From Parafilimonas terrae (lineage in GTDB: Bacteria; Bacteroidota; Bacteroidia; Chitinophagales; Chitinophagaceae), in assembly GCF_900115755.1 (NCBI RefSeq), contig NZ_FOXQ01000001.1, forward strand, positions 992,001-1,056,000: a DNA stretch of 64,000 bases. Reading direction: 5' to 3'. The notes below the pieces were generated by a model, which had not been told where the DNA came from, searched no databases, and was given only the letters and a program-made list of their open reading frames with translations. A program made the translations under genes and the position numbers. Positions 53,819 through 62,061 of this stretch are shown here, in pieces. How positions within the stretch are numbered: the first letter of the stretch is position 1; each line of letters opens with the position of its first letter.

Positions 53819-56011
53819 TTATTGCAGCGGTGCGGCATCGCCGGATTTCTTAATATCAACACCCAGCCTTTGCAGGTAAGCAATCAGCGCAACAATCTCT
53901 GCGGTGCTGCTGGTTTCTATCTTATCTTTTTTAAGATTATTCTTTATTTCATTTGCCTGTTTCATTAAATCCTGGTTGGCTATTTTATCATAACCTTCGG
54001 CATAAGGCACCCCCAGTTTTTGCATAGCCCTTATCCTGGCGCCGGTTGAAGCAGTATCCAGTTGTTTGTCGAGCATCCAGGCATAAGCCGGCATAATAGA
54101 ACCAGGGCTCATAATACGCGGGTCCATCATGTGGTTATAATGCCAGCTATCCGGGTATTTTCCACCCACCCTTGCCAGGTCGGGCCCGGTGCGTTTGCTG
54201 CCCCACTGAAACGGGTGGTCATAAACAAATTCACCGGCCTTGCTGTATTCGCCATAACGCGCCACCTCATCCCTGAAAGGCCTTATCATTTGCGAATGGC
54301 AGGTATAACAGCCGTTGGCCACATAAATATCCCTGCCCTGTAATTCAAGCGGCGTATATGGTTTAACAGATGCAATAGTGGGCACATTGCTTTTTATAAG
54401 AAAAGTGGGCACTATTTCAAGAATGCCGCCGATTGCTACGGCTATGAGGCTGAACACCAGCATTTGAACAGGCCTTTTTTCAATCCAGCGGTGCCAGTGT
54501 TTATCGCTGTGTGCTATTACCTGGTGTGTGGAAAGCGGTGCAGCTTCTGCCGCTTCGTTGGCCACAAGGCTTCCTGATTTAACGGTTTTAAACAGGTTGT
54601 ATGCCATTAAAAATACACCGGTAAGAAAAACAGTTCCGCCGATGCTTCTCAAAACATACATAGATTCTATATTGGTAACCGTTTCTAAAAACTGGTACGT
54701 AAGCGAACCCTCTTCTGTAAAGCTTTTCCACATGGTTGCCTGGGTAAAGCCGGCCCAATACATTGGCACCACATACAGCACAATACCAATGGTACCAATC
54801 CAGAAATGTGTATTGGCCAGCTTTTTTGAATAGAGGTTTGTATTGAATATTTTTGGAATGATCCAGTACAGCACGCCAAAAGTTAAGAACCCATTCCAGC
54901 CTAATGCGCCAACATGCACATGCGCAATGGTCCAGTCTGTAAAGTGAGAGATGGCATTTACGCTTTTAAGGCTTAACATAGGGCCTTCAAAAGTGGCCAT
55001 GCCATAGCAGGTAACTGCCACCACCATAAATTTTAAAACAGGGTCTTCCCTCACTTTATCCCATGCACCTCTTAAAGTAAATAAACCGTTGAGCATACCG
55101 CCCCAGCTTGGTGCAATCAACATAACGCTAAACACAACGCCAAGGCTTTGCGCCCAATCTGGTAAAGCAGTGTATAATAAGTGGTGCGGGCCTGCCCAGA
55201 TATAAATAAATATCAGCGCCCAAAAATGTATAATAGATAAACGGTAACTATATACCGGCCTGTTGGCAGCCTTGGGTAAAAAGTAATACATAAGGCCGAG
55301 ATAAGGTGTGGTAAGAAAGAAAGCAACGGCATTATGGCCGTACCACCATTGTACCAACGCATCCTGCACACCGGCATACCAGCTATAGCTTTTAAAAGCA
55401 GAAAAAGGAATTTCGAAAGAGTTTACAATATGCAGCATGGCAACTGTAACCCAGGTAGCTATATAAAACCATATTGCCACATACAGGTGGCTTTCTCTTC
55501 TTTTTAAAATAGTACCAAACATATTGATACCGAAAATCACCCAAACAATAGTGATTAAAATATCAATTGGCCATTCAAGCTCTGCATATTCTTTACCTGT
55601 GGTATAACCCGCCAGCAATGTAACAGCGCCTGTCACTATAATTAACTGCCAGCCCCAGAAGTGTACCTTGCTCAGCTTATCGCTAAACATACGCGCTTTA
55701 CATAACCGCTGCAGCGAATAATATACACCCATGAAAATACCGTTGCCTACAAAAGCAAATACAACGGCATTGGTATGTACCGGTCTTACGCGGCCAAAAG
55801 TTGTTTCTGCCGTATCAAAATTGGCGCCGGGCAAATACAATTGTATGGCGGCAAGCAGGCCCGCCAGCATTCCAATAGCGCCCCAGAGAATAGTTGCATA
55901 GGCAAACATTTTAACGATCTTATTATCGTAATAAAACCGTTCAACAGCCAGTTTTTCCTGCACCTCATCCGGCACAGTAATGCCACCTATCGTGTCTTTT
56001 TGTTTAAGCAT
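53819..56011 (-). CDS. ccoN: cbb3 cytochrome oxidase subunits I and II fused (CcoNO)
   Basis: The 730-residue protein joins the haem-copper subunit I (about 1-490, twelve-helix type; HTNAVVFAFVGNG, WWYGHNAVAFFLTTPYLG, DWTIAHVHVGALGWNG) to the CcoO cytochrome (about 540-730). The latter has GCYTCHSQMIRPFRDEVARYG, with haem-binding CYTCH, and the MSPGSIMPAYAWM methionine region. It is the terminal oxidase core that reduces oxygen at low concentration. Fusion of N and O is a recurrent Bacteroidota trait. ccoS lies eight bases upstream. Confidence 0.95.
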   Translation of the reverse strand: MLKQKDTIGGITVPDEVQEKLAVERFYYDNKIVKMFAYATILWGAIGMLAGLLAAIQLYLPGANFDTAETTFGRVRPVHTNAVVFAFVGNGIFMGVYYSLQRLCKARMFSDKLSKVHFWGWQLIIVTGAVTLLAGYTTGKEYAELEWPIDILITIVWVIFGINMFGTILKRRESHLYVAIWFYIATWVTVAMLHIVNSFEIPFSAFKSYSWYAGVQDALVQWWYGHNAVAFFLTTPYLGLMYYFLPKAANRPVYSYRLSIIHFWALIFIYIWAGPHHLLYTALPDWAQSLGVVFSVMLIAPSWGGMLNGLFTLRGAWDKVREDPVLKFMVVAVTCYGMATFEGPMLSLKSVNAISHFTDWTIAHVHVGALGWNGFLTFGVLYWIIPKIFNTNLYSKKLANTHFWIGTIGIVLYVVPMYWAGFTQATMWKSFTEEGSLTYQFLETVTNIESMYVLRSIGGTVFLTGVFLMAYNLFKTVKSGSLVANEAAEAAPLSTHQVIAHSDKHWHRWIEKRPVQMLVFSLIAVAIGGILEIVPTFLIKSNVPTIASVKPYTPLELQGRDIYVANGCYTCHSQMIRPFRDEVARYGEYSKAGEFVYDHPFQWGSKRTGPDLARVGGKYPDSWHYNHMMDPRIMSPGSIMPAYAWMLDKQLDTASTGARIRAMQKLGVPYAEGYDKIANQDLMKQANEIKNNLKKDKIETSSTAEIVALIAYLQRLGVDIKKSGDAAPLQ

Positions 56012-56019
56012 AGAAATGT

Positions 56020-56178
56020 TTATTGATTGTTGTTTGTAGGTTTATCGTCGAACAGCATTCTTACAGGCGGGCTTTGCTGGTCATCGTACTGGCCTTTTTT
56101 TACGCTCCATAAAAAAGCCAGCAGGAACAACGCTGCAATCAGGATGCTTGCGGTCAACAATAAAAAGATTACGCTCAT
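56020..56178 (-). CDS. ccoS: cbb3 oxidase maturation protein CcoS
   Basis: This 52-residue protein was read directly from the minus strand. It begins MSVIFLLLTASILIAALFLL, a single membrane helix, continues AFLWSVKKGQYDDQQSPP, and ends VRMLFDDKPTNNNQ. The pattern GQYDD...PxxRMLFDD is diagnostic of CcoS, which is needed for cofactor insertion into CcoN. It is first in the ccoS-ccoNO-ccoQ-ccoP unit and is preceded by a TATTTTTG promoter element. Confidence 0.92.
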   Translation of the reverse strand: MSVIFLLLTASILIAALFLLAFLWSVKKGQYDDQQSPPVRMLFDDKPTNNNQ

Positions 56179-56195
56179 AGAAATTTTAGAAAGCA

Positions 56196-56203
56196 CAAAA
56201 ATA
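56196..56203 (-). promoter_or_regulatory. Promoter -7 element for the cbb3 structural operon
   Basis: The minus strand reads TATTTTTG, giving a leader of about 14 bases to ccoS. A perfect 11-base palindrome TTCTGACAGAA (56213-56223) lies upstream near the expected -33 region and could be a regulator site. Confidence 0.5.
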
Positions 56204-56361
56204 TCCGGCGGTTTCTGACAGAATTATGACACAATTCAAACAGAAAGCTGATTAAAATCATTCTCTGTACAGGTTTATGTAAATAATGGTTTACAGCTTT
56301 TTTGAAGAGGTAAAGACAAGCCCCGGATATTGAAGAAGCCTGCTTATTTGATTTTTCGGGA

Positions 56362-58758
56362 CTAATTATTTAATCTTAAAACTTTTGCCGCAATACTGCT
56401 GCAGCCAAAAGTTAAAAGCAATATGCTTAAGCTGCTGGAAGGCATTAAGATGGCCGCTATCATGGGGGATAAAGAACCCTGCACAGCAAACCATATTCCA
56501 ATAATATTATAAAGAATTGATACCACGAAACTGGTGATAACAATATTTTTATTCATGCGGCAAAACAATATAAAACGATATAACAAAGGCAGTTTTTCTG
56601 CCTCAATTATACCATCGCTGGCAGGCGTAAAATTATTGGCGCTATCAGTTATAGCTATTCCTGCATCTGCCTGTTTTAAAGCACCGGCATCGTTAAGGCC
56701 ATCGCCTACCATCATTACTTTATAACCATCCTGCTGCAGTTGTTTAATAAACTGCAGTTTATTTTCCGGCTTCTGATTGAATAGTATGGCGGCATCTGCG
56801 CCAAACAACCCGCCAAGATAATTACGCTCTCCATCGTTATCGCCGCTTAGCACAGCCAGTCTGTATTTCCATTTTAATTGCATAACAAGTTTATACAGGT
56901 TGTCCCGGTATTGATTTTTAAAGAAGAAACGGCCAATCAACTTATTATTTACAGAGATATAGGTAGAAGATGCGGCTTCCGTAACACCATCTTCAAGCAC
57001 AAATTGCCTGGAACCTATTTTAATACAATCGCCCTTAACAATTCCACTTACGCCTTTGCTGGTAACTGCGTTAAATGCCGCAACCGGCAATACATGCTTC
57101 GCATCAAAATAATTAACGATGGCCCTGCTTACCGGGTGATTAGATTGAGCAGCAAGCGATGCAATTTGCTGCTTCATTTCAGCAGTAATTGCATCACCCG
57201 CATACTCAACCGAGTGGTTGCTGCTTGTAGTTAGGGTTCCTGTTTTGTCAAACACAATTGTGTCAATTTTCCCAATCTCTTCAATGGCCTGTGCATTGCG
57301 CAGGTAGAAATGGTTGCGGCCTAAAATCCGGAGAATATTGCCGTTGGTAAACGTGTTGCTCAGCAGCAGTGCGCAGGGGCAGGCGATAATTAAAACGGCT
57401 GTAACAGCAGGCCATATTTTAGATGTATCATTAAAACTCCAGTATAATGCGGCGCTTATGGCAATAGTAAGCACCACCCAGGTAAAATAGCGGCTAAGTA
57501 TATGCACGAATGACCGCGCTTCGTCTTTTTTGCGGGCATTCATTTCATCGCGGTTCCAAAGCTTGGTAAGATAACTTTGCGCCACTTCTTTAATAACCAG
57601 CAATTCAATATTTCCGCCAACCTGTTTGCCGCCGGCATAAATTATTTCACCCATTTCCCGCACTACCGGCATGCTTTCGCCGGTTACAAAACTATAATCG
57701 ATCAATGCCTGGCCTTTTGTAAGAATACCGTCGGCAGGAACCAGTTCTTCATTGTGAATAAGCAGTGTATCGTCCAAACGAATATCGGGTAGCGCAACCG
57801 ACTGCTGCACGCCACTGTTCATCCTGCTTACCGCTATCGGGAAATAAGCGGTATAATCTCTTTCAAAGCTGAGCTGTTGATATGTTTTATCCTGCAAAAC
57901 CCTTCCTATAAGCATAAAAAAAACAATCCCGCTCATGCTGTCGAAATAACCGCCGCCCGTATTGGCAAACACTTCATATAAACTTCTTATAAACGTAACG
58001 GCAACGGCTAAAACAATAGGCGCATCTATGTTTAAAAAGCCATGTTTAAGGCCCTTCCAGGCGCTGATGTAAAACTCCGAGGCGCTGTAAAAAAATACGG
58101 GAAGGCTCAGCAATACATTCAATATCCTGAACAGTAACACAAGGTTGTGCTCCTGCGCATTCACGCCCAAGTATTCAGGAAAGCTCAGCAGCATAATATT
58201 GCCGAAACAAAAACCGGCAACGCCCACTTTAAAGATCTTCGATTTATCAAGCCGGGGCTTTGCTTTGCGCATATCGCTGAAGCTGATGTAAGGTTCGTAA
58301 CCAATACTCACCAGCAACTCAGCTACCTTGCGCAAACTAACTGCTGCATGATTGAAAATAATATCAACTTCTTTTTTCTCAAAGTTTACCTTACTGCTTA
58401 TAACCCCTTTATTAAGCTTATGCAGGTTTTCCAGCAGCCATAAACAACTGCTGCAATGTATTTGCGGAATATAAAAAGTAATAAAGGTTTGATGCGCATC
58501 TTTATAATTAAGCAGCGGGGCGCTTATTTTTTCATCATCGAGAAAAGCAAACTTGTTTTCCCGCACTTTTATGCGCTGGCTGCTGCCGGGGTTTTGGCTG
58601 ATAGCATAATAATCGCAAAGGCCGTTTTTATTTAAAATAGCATACACCATTTTACAGCCTTCGCAGCAAAAGTTTCTGCCATCGCTTATAACGACTGAAG
58701 TACAATCTTCGCCGCAATGATAACAGGTTACAGCCTTACTTACGGTGTATGCGTTCAT
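56362..58758 (-). CDS. ccoI: Copper-type P1B ATPase CcoI/FixI
   Basis: The 798-residue pump starts with a cysteine-rich cap (CYHCGEDC...CCEGCKMVY) and an HMA domain with CSSC (about 88-91). The CPC membrane motif is in IIACPCALLLSN, the phosphorylation site is DKTGTLT and the hinge GDGLNDAGAL. It moves copper outward for cbb3 oxidase assembly. I use the ATG at 58758, because 22 further upstream codons add a hydrophobic stretch not usual for the family. It is separated from ccoS by 183 bases. Confidence 0.92.
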   Translation of the reverse strand: MNAYTVSKAVTCYHCGEDCTSVVISDGRNFCCEGCKMVYAILNKNGLCDYYAISQNPGSSQRIKVRENKFAFLDDEKISAPLLNYKDAHQTFITFYIPQIHCSSCLWLLENLHKLNKGVISSKVNFEKKEVDIIFNHAAVSLRKVAELLVSIGYEPYISFSDMRKAKPRLDKSKIFKVGVAGFCFGNIMLLSFPEYLGVNAQEHNLVLLFRILNVLLSLPVFFYSASEFYISAWKGLKHGFLNIDAPIVLAVAVTFIRSLYEVFANTGGGYFDSMSGIVFFMLIGRVLQDKTYQQLSFERDYTAYFPIAVSRMNSGVQQSVALPDIRLDDTLLIHNEELVPADGILTKGQALIDYSFVTGESMPVVREMGEIIYAGGKQVGGNIELLVIKEVAQSYLTKLWNRDEMNARKKDEARSFVHILSRYFTWVVLTIAISAALYWSFNDTSKIWPAVTAVLIIACPCALLLSNTFTNGNILRILGRNHFYLRNAQAIEEIGKIDTIVFDKTGTLTTSSNHSVEYAGDAITAEMKQQIASLAAQSNHPVSRAIVNYFDAKHVLPVAAFNAVTSKGVSGIVKGDCIKIGSRQFVLEDGVTEAASSTYISVNNKLIGRFFFKNQYRDNLYKLVMQLKWKYRLAVLSGDNDGERNYLGGLFGADAAILFNQKPENKLQFIKQLQQDGYKVMMVGDGLNDAGALKQADAGIAITDSANNFTPASDGIIEAEKLPLLYRFILFCRMNKNIVITSFVVSILYNIIGIWFAVQGSLSPMIAAILMPSSSLSILLLTFGCSSIAAKVLRLNN

Positions 58759-58856
58759 ATAAATAAGCGGCGAAACTATGACTGCGCAAATTTTGATTAA
58801 CTGATTGCGGACAAGCAAAAGCATGACTTAAATCAGTTTTAAGGCCATAACCTGTA

Positions 58857-58892
58857 AGCTTCAATAAACTTAGCTTCAATAAAATAATTTTG
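58857..58892 (+). promoter_or_regulatory. Direct repeat and promoter of the Crp/Fnr gene
   Basis: AGCTTCAATAAA occurs at 58857-58868 and again at 58872-58883, a 15-base step. TAATTTTG at 58885-58892 follows directly, an exact -7 element six bases from the ATG. The repeat lies over the -33 region and could be an activator or autoregulation site. The mRNA would be nearly leaderless. Confidence 0.55.
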
Positions 58893-58897
58893 CACCC

Positions 58898-59542
58898 ATG
58901 GATAAACTGCTGTTGCAAAAACTATTTCCCGGCTTTGAAAATGAATTGTATGAAGAAATGCTGCAACACGGTGTAACCCGTTATGTAAAAGAAGGAGAAA
59001 CTTTACTGCGTGTGGGCCAGCACATCCGCTCTGTAATACTGATCATTGAAGGCGTTGTTAAACTGTACCGTGAAGATGATGAAGGCAATGAATTCTTTAT
59101 CTATCATCTTAATGCAGGGCAGGCGTGTTCCTTATCTATGGTTTGTGCTTATAAACAGGAAACAAGCGAGGTAATGGCAAAAGCTATTACTAATGCAACA
59201 CTGCTAACGGTACCTCTTGAATTTATGGATAAATGGCTGGGCCGCTATAAAGGCTGGTATGAATTTGTAATAACTTCTTACCGCAACCGTTTTGAAGAAT
59301 TGCTTAAAACCATTGATGCAGTTGCCTTCTCCAATATGGATGAGCGCCTTGAATTTTATTTGAAAAAACAGGTAGCGCAATTCGGGCCCATCTTAAAACT
59401 AACACACCACGATATTGCCAGCGATCTTAATTCTTCCCGCGAAGTAATAAGCCGCTTACTTAAAAAAATGGAAGCCAAAGGCCTTGTGGGCCTTAACAGA
59501 AATTCCATTGAATGGATAAAGAAAATTAATACCACTGCGTGA
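58898..59542 (+). CDS. Crp/Fnr-family transcription regulator
   Basis: A cyclic-nucleotide-binding-type sensor domain (about 15-125) is joined by a dimer helix to a winged helix-turn-helix: THHDIASDLNSSREVISRLLKKMEAKGLV (in part), about residues 168-198. The N-terminal cysteines that bind the FNR iron-sulfur cluster are absent, so it does not sense oxygen in the FNR way. It stands between the cbb3 genes (divergent) and the sulfur transporters (same strand), and could control either. Length 214 residues. Confidence 0.9.
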   Translation: MDKLLLQKLFPGFENELYEEMLQHGVTRYVKEGETLLRVGQHIRSVILIIEGVVKLYREDDEGNEFFIYHLNAGQACSLSMVCAYKQETSEVMAKAITNATLLTVPLEFMDKWLGRYKGWYEFVITSYRNRFEELLKTIDAVAFSNMDERLEFYLKKQVAQFGPILKLTHHDIASDLNSSREVISRLLKKMEAKGLVGLNRNSIEWIKKINTTA

Positions 59543-59552
59543 TAAATATCAC

Positions 59553-59582
59553 TTGCCGGGTAAAAACATAACCGCAATTTTG
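59553..59582 (+). promoter_or_regulatory. Candidate promoter of the TSUP-YeeE unit
   Basis: TTG (59553-59555) and CAATTTTG (59575-59582) are 19 bases apart; one base deviates from TAnnTTTG. The ATG at 59587 is four bases further, predicting a leaderless mRNA. Confidence 0.45.
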
Positions 59583-59586
59583 CTGC

Positions 59587-60372
59587 ATGCACATTACCGG
59601 CTATATCGCTTCTTTATTTATCGGGATTTCACTGGGGTTAATAGGCGGCGGCGGTTCTATTCTTACTGTTCCGGTTTTAGTGTATTTGTTTGGCGTATCA
59701 CCGGTGCTTGCCACATCTTATTCTTTATTTATTGTTGGTTCCACCAGCTTAATTGGCGCCTTCAACAGTTGGCGCAAAAACCTGGTTGATTTCAGAACAA
59801 CATTATTGTTTGGCATTTCATCCATACTTACCGTTTTTGTTATAAGAAAACTCATCATTCCCAATATTCCTGAAGATATATTCATTGCCGGTTTTCATTT
59901 TAAGTTCTCTGTGCTTACCATGATTTTGTTTGGCGTATTAATGCTGGCCGCATCGTTTTCCATGCTTACGAATAAGGTAACAGAACATCACTCCAATCAT
60001 AAAAAAAACATTGGCGTATTAATTTTATACGGAACGGGCATTGGCCTTGTTACAGGCTTTCTTGGCGCCGGCGGCGGCTTTCTTTTAATACCGGCGCTGG
60101 TTTTACTGCTGCACCTGCACATGAAAAAAGCCGTAGGCACGTCGCTGCTCATTATCGCCCTAAATTCACTCACGGGTTTTGCGGGCGATATAGGCCATCA
60201 TAAAACAGACTGGTTTTTTCTTTTAACCGTTTCTGCCATTGCCATTGCCGGCATTTTCATAGGCGGTTTATTCAGCAAAAAAATTGATGGTGAAAAACTC
60301 AGGAAAGTTTTCGGCTGGTTTGTGCTGGCAATGGGCATTTATATCATTATTAAAGAAACCTTGCTTAATTGA
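59587..60372 (+). CDS. TSUP (TauE/SafE) family transporter
   Basis: This 261-residue protein with about eight helices has the duplicated TSUP signature: SLGLIGGGGSILTVPVLVYL near the N-terminus and GLVTGFLGAGGGFLLIPALV mid-chain. Family members move sulfite, sulfoacetate, taurine or related anions. It starts 44 bases after the Crp/Fnr gene and is followed by two YeeE/YedE halves, a common sulfur-compound transport set in Bacteroidota. Direction and substrate are inferred. Confidence 0.85.
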   Translation: MHITGYIASLFIGISLGLIGGGGSILTVPVLVYLFGVSPVLATSYSLFIVGSTSLIGAFNSWRKNLVDFRTTLLFGISSILTVFVIRKLIIPNIPEDIFIAGFHFKFSVLTMILFGVLMLAASFSMLTNKVTEHHSNHKKNIGVLILYGTGIGLVTGFLGAGGGFLLIPALVLLLHLHMKKAVGTSLLIIALNSLTGFAGDIGHHKTDWFFLLTVSAIAIAGIFIGGLFSKKIDGEKLRKVFGWFVLAMGIYIIIKETLLN

Positions 60373-60393
60373 TTTTTTTTAAAGAGTTATACA

Positions 60394-60957
60394 ATGATTG
60401 AACTATTAAAACAACCGTGGCCCTGGTATGTGTCGGGCGTGGTAATTGGCCTGATGGTGCCTGTTTTATTAATTGCAGGCAACAAATCTTTTGGCATATC
60501 GGCTAACCTGCGGCATATATGCGCCGCATGTTTTTCCGCAAACATTCAATTCTTTCAATACAAATGGAAGAAAGAAATATGGAACCTGTTTTTTGCTGCG
60601 GGCATTATTGGCGGCGGTTTTATTGCGGCGCATTTTCTCGCTAATCCAAACCCCGTGCAGGTAAACCCGGCATTAATGGCTGAACTGAATAATTATAACA
60701 TACACGATACCGCCGGTTTATTGCCCGCCGAACTTTTTAGCTGGCCGGCGCTTTTTTCTGCAAGGGGCTTTGTGCTGCTGATGGTGGGTGGCTTTTTTGT
60801 TGGCTTCGGCACGCGGTATGCCGGCGGCTGCACCAGCGGCCATTCCATCATGGGATTAAGTAACCTGCAGTGGCCATCGCTGGTTGCCACCATTAGTTTT
60901 ATGGCGGGCGGTTTTATAATGGCCAACCTCATCCTGCCTTATATTCTTTCTTTATAA
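60394..60957 (+). CDS. YeeE/YedE-family protein, first half
   Basis: The 187-residue membrane protein has the signature [20 protein letters not shown] near residues 140-160. Its cysteine matches the sulfur-relaying cysteine of TsuA/YeeE thiosulfate transporters, where substrate passes by hydrogen bonds with cysteine thiols. It is half the length of the one-chain YeeE. The partner half begins three bases after its stop, so a two-chain transporter is likely. Confidence 0.85.
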   Translation: MIELLKQPWPWYVSGVVIGLMVPVLLIAGNKSFGISANLRHICAACFSANIQFFQYKWKKEIWNLFFAAGIIGGGFIAAHFLANPNPVQVNPALMAELNNYNIHDTAGLLPAELFSWPALFSARGFVLLMVGGFFVGFGTRYAGGCTSGHSIMGLSNLQWPSLVATISFMAGGFIMANLILPYILSL

Positions 60958-60960
60958 AAA

Positions 60961-61482
60961 ATGATTATGAATACTGTTGAAAAAAATATACCGGTTGATT
61001 TTATTACAGATTATGAGGTGCGTTCCGAAGATACTTCGTGCATAAACGAAAGTGAGCTGCAGCACCCCTGTTGGTTTAATTTCAAATACCTTATTACGGG
61101 CATTTTGTTTGGCATTGTGCTGGTAAAATCTGAAGTGGTTTCCTGGTTTCGTATCCAGGAAATGTTCAGACTGCAAAGTTTTCACATGTATGGCGTTATA
61201 GGCACGGCCGTGATAACGGGAATAATTGCTGTGTGGCTCATAAAAAAGTTCAACATAAAGACTATTTATGGCGAAACCATACATTTTCACCCCAAAAAAT
61301 TTAATAAAGGGCAAATTTTCGGCGGTTTAATTTTTGGTTTAGGCTGGGCAATGACGGGCGCCTGCCCCGGGCCACTGTTTGCACAATTGGGCGCAGGTTT
61401 TACGGTGATTGCAGTGGTAATTGCCAGCGCGGTTGCCGGTACCTGGGTGTATGGAAAGCTGAGAGATAAGTTACCCCATTAA
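60961..61482 (+). CDS. YeeE/YedE-family protein, second half
   Basis: The 173-residue membrane protein has GLIFGLGWAMTGACPGPLFAQLG near residues 118-140; the cysteine in GACPGP again suits thiosulfate-type transport. A soluble N-terminal stretch of about 45 residues comes before the first helix. An alternative ATG lies two codons in (60967). It completes the split YeeE pair and is the last recognisable gene of the sulfur module. Confidence 0.85.
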   Translation: MIMNTVEKNIPVDFITDYEVRSEDTSCINESELQHPCWFNFKYLITGILFGIVLVKSEVVSWFRIQEMFRLQSFHMYGVIGTAVITGIIAVWLIKKFNIKTIYGETIHFHPKKFNKGQIFGGLIFGLGWAMTGACPGPLFAQLGAGFTVIAVVIASAVAGTWVYGKLRDKLPH

Positions 61483-61549
61483 TATTGATGTGCAGAAGGA
61501 GATTTTCCAGGTTCCAGGTTTAAAAAAACGTCTTCAAACCGGATTAGCT

Positions 61550-61927
61550 TCCCCCTTTTCATGGAATTTCTCCCGAGAAACCCGGAAATCTTCCCCAGAA
61601 ATGCGTTCGTCTTCCCCAGAAAACTGTTTCTTTTCCCCAGAATTTTGAAAAAACTCCCGAAAAAACCCGAAAAACTCCCCAGAAAACTCAATTTTTTCCC
61701 GAGAAAACAGGAAAAATTCCCCAGAAAATCGATTCTTTTCCCGAGAAAACCCATTCTTTTCGCTGCTTTTGCGAAAAATTTTCGCCGGAAAATTCATTTT
61801 TTTCGCTGTTTTATTCATTCTTTTCGCTGTTTTCCTGGTATAATTTCCTATAAAACCCATTCTTTTCGCTGGAAAAACGATTATTTCTCCGCGTTTCACC
61901 CGCAATTTTCGTTGTTTTTTCAGCACA
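61550..61927. repeat. Strict 21-bp-period repeat tract
   Basis: Units start at 61571, 61592, 61613, 61634, 61655, 61676, 61697, 61718, 61739 and continue every 21 bases to at least 61886, with no insertion or deletion. The left units read TCCCCAGAAAA or TCCCGAGAAAA plus ten variable bases; the right ones shift to TTCGCTGTTTT. Three overlapping frames stay open: plus 61561-62010 (FPRK heptads), minus 61998-61534 (SGE/SRE heptads) and minus 61754-61479 (FLGK heptads). Which, if any, is translated is not clear. The tract lies between the YeeE gene and a convergent aldo/keto reductase. I do not recognise the sequence family. Confidence 0.85.
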
Positions 61928-62005
61928 CTGCCCTGAACAGGGCCGCAGCCGGAGTAATCAGCGAAGAAAATCAGCCTAAAAAGGAAAGAATATTGCATAG
62001 CAGAA

Positions 62006-62039
62006 AATAAAAAAGCAATGAACCATTGTCATTGCTTTT
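62006..62039 (-). terminator. Terminator of the aldo/keto reductase gene
   Basis: AAAAGCAATGA (62011-62021) and TCATTGCTTTT (62029-62039) form an 11-bp stem with a seven-base loop. On the minus strand TTTTTATTTTC follows. Confidence 0.85.
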
Positions 62040-62061
62040 AAAAATAGTGTCCTTACAATAT

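Noticed and set aside
58785-58815. FNR-type site between ccoI and the Crp/Fnr gene
   Set aside because: TTGATTAACTGATT has the left half TTGAT but the right half is not ATCAA, so the dyad fails.
61550-61927. CRISPR array
   Set aside because: The 21-bp units have no constant repeat separated by unique spacers, and no cas genes are nearby.
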